This document shows, piece after piece, positions 60,424-64,000 of a stretch of 64,000 nucleotides of DNA. The stretch is from Flaccisagitta enflata (Eukaryota; Chaetognatha; Sagittoidea; Aphragmophora), in assembly GCA_965153355.1 (NCBI GenBank), contig OZ231128.1, forward strand, positions 25,110,001 to 25,174,000. The letters are read 5' to 3'. Numbering within the stretch: the first letter of the stretch is position 1; each line of letters begins with the position of its first letter. Under the pieces are notes generated by a model. It searched no databases. It saw only the letters and a program-made list of their open reading frames with translations, and had not been told where the DNA came from. A program made the position numbers and the translations under genes.

Positions 60424-61300
60424 TCTTTGCCATGGTTACAGTCTGTTTTCGGCACAAACATTTGACGATCTACCTAGGGCACATGCTAATCTCATTGGTC
60501 CAAGCATGTATAAAGTTGATTATTACTAAAAAAAAAAAAAAAAAAAAAAAAGAAATCCAACGCAAGAGAAAAAAAGAAAAAATTGAAAAATGTTGGTATT
60601 TGCTTACTACCACCCAATACAATACTATTTTTACTAAAATTTTACGTATCATGTTCATACCCCTACTCCATGGGGTAGATTATCAAACAATTCTCCCACC
60701 GACTGAAAAGGAAAAAATAATGAAAGACTACTTATGAATCAGTTGCGGATGGGTGGGCAGAAACGTAATAAGGAAACAAACATTCATATATGCAGGGGTG
60801 TAGTAATTGAGCGGCTTTTGATTTTATTCCCCCCCCTTGCCTTTGATTTTCTTCCCCGCGACGCGTCGCGTTGCATTGCAAAATCTATGATTTTCTTCCC
60901 CTTAAAGCAATAAAACAGTATATTTAAGGTTTAAATAGTATTAAATTGTGTTGTAGTAATCAAATATTACCTTTTGGTATTACCCAAAGTGTTTAATCTT
61001 CAAAGAATTTCTTTTTTCATTTTTTTTTCAAGCTTTTGATTGTCATCCCCATCTCCAAACCCTTTGATTTTATTCCCCCCCACCAGGAAGGGGATGCTCA
61101 ACTTTATAAACGCCTGCACAACAAAAACAACAACAACAATAACAAAAATAACAACAACGACAATAAATACAACAAACACAAGAACAATGAAAATTACATT
61201 CACGTAATTGAGTAATGTAGAGTAAAAAAGCTAGATCAGTTTCAGACCTTATTTCAGCAATGATGGAAAGAACAATAAAAATTACAATAACAACAATACA
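60424..61300. other. No gene recognised; TTTTGATTTTATTCCCC motifs
   Basis: A TTGATTTTCTTCCCC-type motif recurs four times (60826-61080) around the 14-bp palindrome CGCGACGCGTCGCG (60857-60870). AAC/AAT-rich repeats follow at 61110-61170. No exon seen. Confidence 0.4.
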
Positions 61301-61304
61301 ACAG

Positions 61305-61356
<52 letters not shown>

Positions 61357-61786
61357 AACAATAACAATAACAACAATAACAACAACAACAAAAACAACAA
61401 GTTATAACAGCGGGAACAACTGAAAATCTTGAAAAATCGGCAAAAATCGCCATTTATGCTTGCTACGGGGCCCCAAGGTTCAATTTTTGTATATTTCGAC
61501 ATTGAAATAGCTGTATGGTGTAAGGATTTGTTTAGAACAACCTTTTTGATCAATCTAGAGCCACCAAATGTGAACTGAGGGTGATTGGGGAATATGGGTA
61601 CCATTTTCTCTCTCGAAAATGACAAAAAATCATAGAAATAGGTTATTATGCCGATTCAGGGCCGTGAATGTGGGGTGCCCGATCAATTTACAGCCTCGGG
61701 ACCACTTCCATTGGCTTCAGCGTGGAAAAAGGGTACAGAAAAGTCTTTTCCACCACCGTTTTCTCCAAAATGGTACTTTCCCGGAC

Positions 61787-61874
<88 letters not shown>

Positions 61875-61880
<6 letters not shown>

Positions 61881-62266
61881 AATTAGTGTCGAGCCTTTTT
61901 AGTTCAATTAAGAAGATATTTTGATTGGATAAAAAACTAACTTCTGTAGTCATTTTGCCCCAAAAATTAGGCCACTTAGAACTCGAAAATCAACTTTAAA
62001 TCCATAAGCAGATAAAACTTTGGCTCAAGAGCTATCTAGTGGTGAAAACCGCATGTCAATATCTCATTTCGTTAAGATTTGACAGCCGTTTAAAGGTAAC
62101 AGGGTATGAATCATTGAATGAAAAAATATCATCATGATCATGACAGTCACACAGTTAGAGACTGGAGCGAAGTAGATAGCGGCGGGATAAATCGATTTTT
62201 GCAAGTTTCTACCTTCAAAAGTATTACAACTACAAACATTTGTCACTTATACGAGGTTTTTTTCCA
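61875..62266. other. No gene; inverted copy of 47690-47790
   Basis: 62160-62255 contains AATCGATTTTTGCAAGTTTC, TACCTTCAAAAGTATTACAA, the reverse complement of the 47690-47790 stretch at moderate identity. Confidence 0.5.
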
Positions 62267-62645
62267 AACAAGGCCAACACCTATAAGTCGCGTGCGAGAC
62301 TTACAGACTAAGAATGACTTAGACTGACTTAGAATGACTTAAAATGACTTTCAATGACTTAGAATGACCTAAAATGACCATAAAGGACTTAAATTGACTA
62401 AAAAACCTAATGACCAAAAATGACTTAGAATAACTTAAAATGACTTAAAATGACTTAATATGACTTAGAATGACTCAAAATGACTTAGAATAACTATTAA
62501 TGACTTAAAATGACTTAAAATGACCTAAGGGTTGACATTATATTACAAAAAAGTAAAGTGTGACGGACCGACGGACGGACGGACCGACGGACCGACGGAC
62601 GGACCGACAAAGCGGGGTGTAGAGTCGCGTGCACGCGACTAAAAA
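62267..62645 (+). mobile_element. Family A element with 10-bp minisatellite
   Basis: It starts AACAAGGCCAACACCTATAA GTCGCGTGC, identical to 6892-6920. An (AATGACTTAG)n array follows (62300-62525), then AAAAAAGTAAAGTGTGACGG and a GGACCGACGG tract. It ends in the perfect palindrome AGTCGCGTGCACGCGACT plus AAAAA. Confidence 0.75.
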
Positions 62646-62700
62646 CTCATCTTTTACTCCCTCTATTATAGCATTGGAAAAAAATCTGAACAGTATCTGG

Positions 62701-63656
62701 GTCCGCGACGGAGGGGGGTTGAAGATCAGTAATTTATTAAGATACAACTGTAATAAGATTCTGCTTTGTCAGTTATTTCGCTATAAGTCTTTATATTTAG
62801 AGCCTCGCACAAAGTTTCATGCGATCCGTTAGTCAGCAAAATAATGCATGTTTTTCACTTTTAAAACTAGTAAGGTAGTTAGGTGGTGACTGGATTACTG
62901 AATATGGTGTGCATATGTTAGTTAACTGCATTTAGAGCTCTGTGCAGTTTTATTAAATTGGTTAAAAATGTGTTCATAAGTTTTCACTTTTAGGCTGTGC
63001 TGGTTGGGTGGTAGGTCGGTTTGGCCAGTTAGCATGCTCAACATTTATAAATCACATACATGTGTAGAGTCCTTCCATTTAGGACTCCATACCAAATTTC
63101 AACGAAATGGTTGAAAAACGTGAATATGCACATTTTCCTTTTAGGCTGGTAGGGTTGGGTGGGCTGGTTGACAAGATAATTAATGTGCTATGTTGAGTTC
63201 TTCTATTTAGAGACTCCATGCCAAATTTCAACCAAATTAATTGAAAAATGACAAAGTTATGCAAGTTTTTCACTTTTTGGTCGAAGGTGTAGTGGTAAGT
63301 CAATTTGTGGTTGCATGTCAATGCATATAAATCACACATATGTTGAGTCCTTCCATTTGAGACTCTTACCAAATTTCACAAATGGTTGAAAATGCCAAAG
63401 TTAAACACATTTTTCACTTTTAGGCCGGTAGGCTGGTTGGGCCGGTTGGGTTGGTCGGATCACAAAAATCGGATAGGATGTAAAGCGCCTTACCCTAGTA
63501 CAACTTCCCACCAAATATGAACCAAATCGGTCAAAGCATAAAAAAGTTATCTATTTTTTAAAAGTGTTCACGACGCCGACAACGACGACAACAACGACGA
63601 CGACACCCACCCGGCTTGAATTATAGTCCGCGTCGGAATGATATTCCGTCGCGGAC
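62701..63656 (-). mobile_element. Family C hairpin-ended element, second copy
   Basis: Read on the minus strand it starts with GTCCGCGACGGAAT, loop ATC, ATTCCGACGCGGAC, identical to copy 1 except for the loop. It continues with GTC/GTT trinucleotides and 4-5 ~160-bp cores, and ends ...GTCGCGGAC (62701-62709). It lacks the 13-bp array of copy 1. Confidence 0.7.
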
Positions 63657-64000
63657 AAAAAGCGCGCCTCAGACCTATAGAATTTTCTGCCACCCTGCCT
63701 ATAAAATATCTGTAAAACCTTCATAAAACCATATTTTATATATATTGCAAAATTGCACAAAAAACTTTTTGTGGTCACACAACAGTATGCTGTTTTTTTT
63801 AACTAAATGTTTTGAAAAATTAAATCGAATAAACAATTTTGAATGTATATTTTTTTATATCAATTTTTTTGATTTTTTCAGATCTCCCTGCCTAAAAAAT
63901 CTCCAGCTGCCTAAAAGCATTGATTGCGTGCTTGGGCACTTTGTTGTACCCTGGCTACGCGGCAGCCTAGCAGAATCGGCACCTGTGGTCATAAAACAGA
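63657..64000. other. No gene; family E end at the window edge
   Basis: GGCTACGCGGCAGCCTAGCA, GAATCGGCACCT at 63952-63984 is the right end of a family E copy continuing beyond or truncated at the window edge. Confidence 0.5.

Larger units (their letters stand above)
58296..61874. mobile_element. 3.6-kb inverted structure bounded by GT repeats
   Basis: Arms 58319-58700 and 61410-61793 are inverted copies at clearly high identity (TAGTATGGTCC.GGAAAGTAC, AATGGAAGTGGTCCCGAGGC, TCTAGATTGATCAAAAAGGT). Outside each arm on its own strand is a GT tract (58296-58319; 61793-61874 read on + as TG). Inside each is a GTT tract (58740-58840; AAC at 61305-61400). So each arm is (dinucleotide)-unit-(GTT)n. 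It is non-coding. Confidence 0.65.

Overview
The window is animal nuclear DNA from an invertebrate, judged by two intron-rich animal signalling genes, GT-AG introns, poly(A) context and very abundant microsatellites and minisatellites. I cannot name the phylum. Some hairpin-ended short elements with tetranucleotide tracts and ~160-bp tandem cores recall the bivalve 'pearl' elements and Helentron-associated elements, but this is only a resemblance. I see no rRNA or tRNA gene, no CRISPR and no intact transposase or reverse transcriptase.

Two genes lie tail to tail. On the + strand (13230-22656, six exons, 5' end not found) is a Rap1 GTPase-activating protein: an N-terminal GoLoco motif split by an intron, a RapGAP catalytic domain stretched by three low-complexity insertions, and a serine-rich tail ending in a short leucine-zipper-like coil. 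On the - strand (46226-25332, nine exons, 5' part outside the recognised sequence) is the C-terminal half of a class II phosphoinositide 3-kinase: the end of the kinase domain, the PX domain and the C-terminal C2 domain with its stop codon. I joined all exons by hand. The frame stays open across every junction (1,042 complete codons for RAP1GAP, 471 for PIK3C2), and both match conserved family blocks. Both proteins act in small-G-protein or phosphoinositide signalling at membranes; nothing shows they work together. About 2.7 kb of non-coding sequence separates the stop codons.

Nearly everything else is repeats. 1-13 kb: TA-flanked foldback MITEs, a Tigger/pogo-like terminal pair with several short hairpin elements inside it, and long AG/CT and CA/GT tracts. 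13-20 kb (RAP1GAP introns): a 1.9-kb hairpin-ended element with ~160-bp cores and a 13-bp minisatellite, a foldback bounded by CA repeats, and a GAAA tract. 26-46 kb (PIK3C2 introns): three copies of a composite element made of a 19-bp minisatellite, ~165-bp cores and a terminal hairpin, two with a 22-bp minisatellite, mostly inside one 13.5-kb intron. 46-64 kb: no recognised exon, but several large inverted structures (53.0-57.2 kb, 58.3-61.9 kb) and more short elements.

Names used below. Family A: short elements running from AACAAGGC to a hairpin followed by TAAAAA. Family B: elements beginning AACAAGTGACGCGGGGTCAC. Family C: elements with GTCCGCGAC terminal repeats. Composite element: the PIK3C2 intron units ending in a CCGACGAA/TTCGTCGG hairpin. 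Family D: repeats with GGGCAGCGGCCCC and GAGCCTCAAGGCTGGGATTT units. Family E: ~240-260-bp elements from CTGCAATATGCAAATGAG to CAGAATCGGCACCT. Repeat boundaries were read by eye and may be off by about 10 bp; exon boundaries are exact if the proposed splice sites are right.
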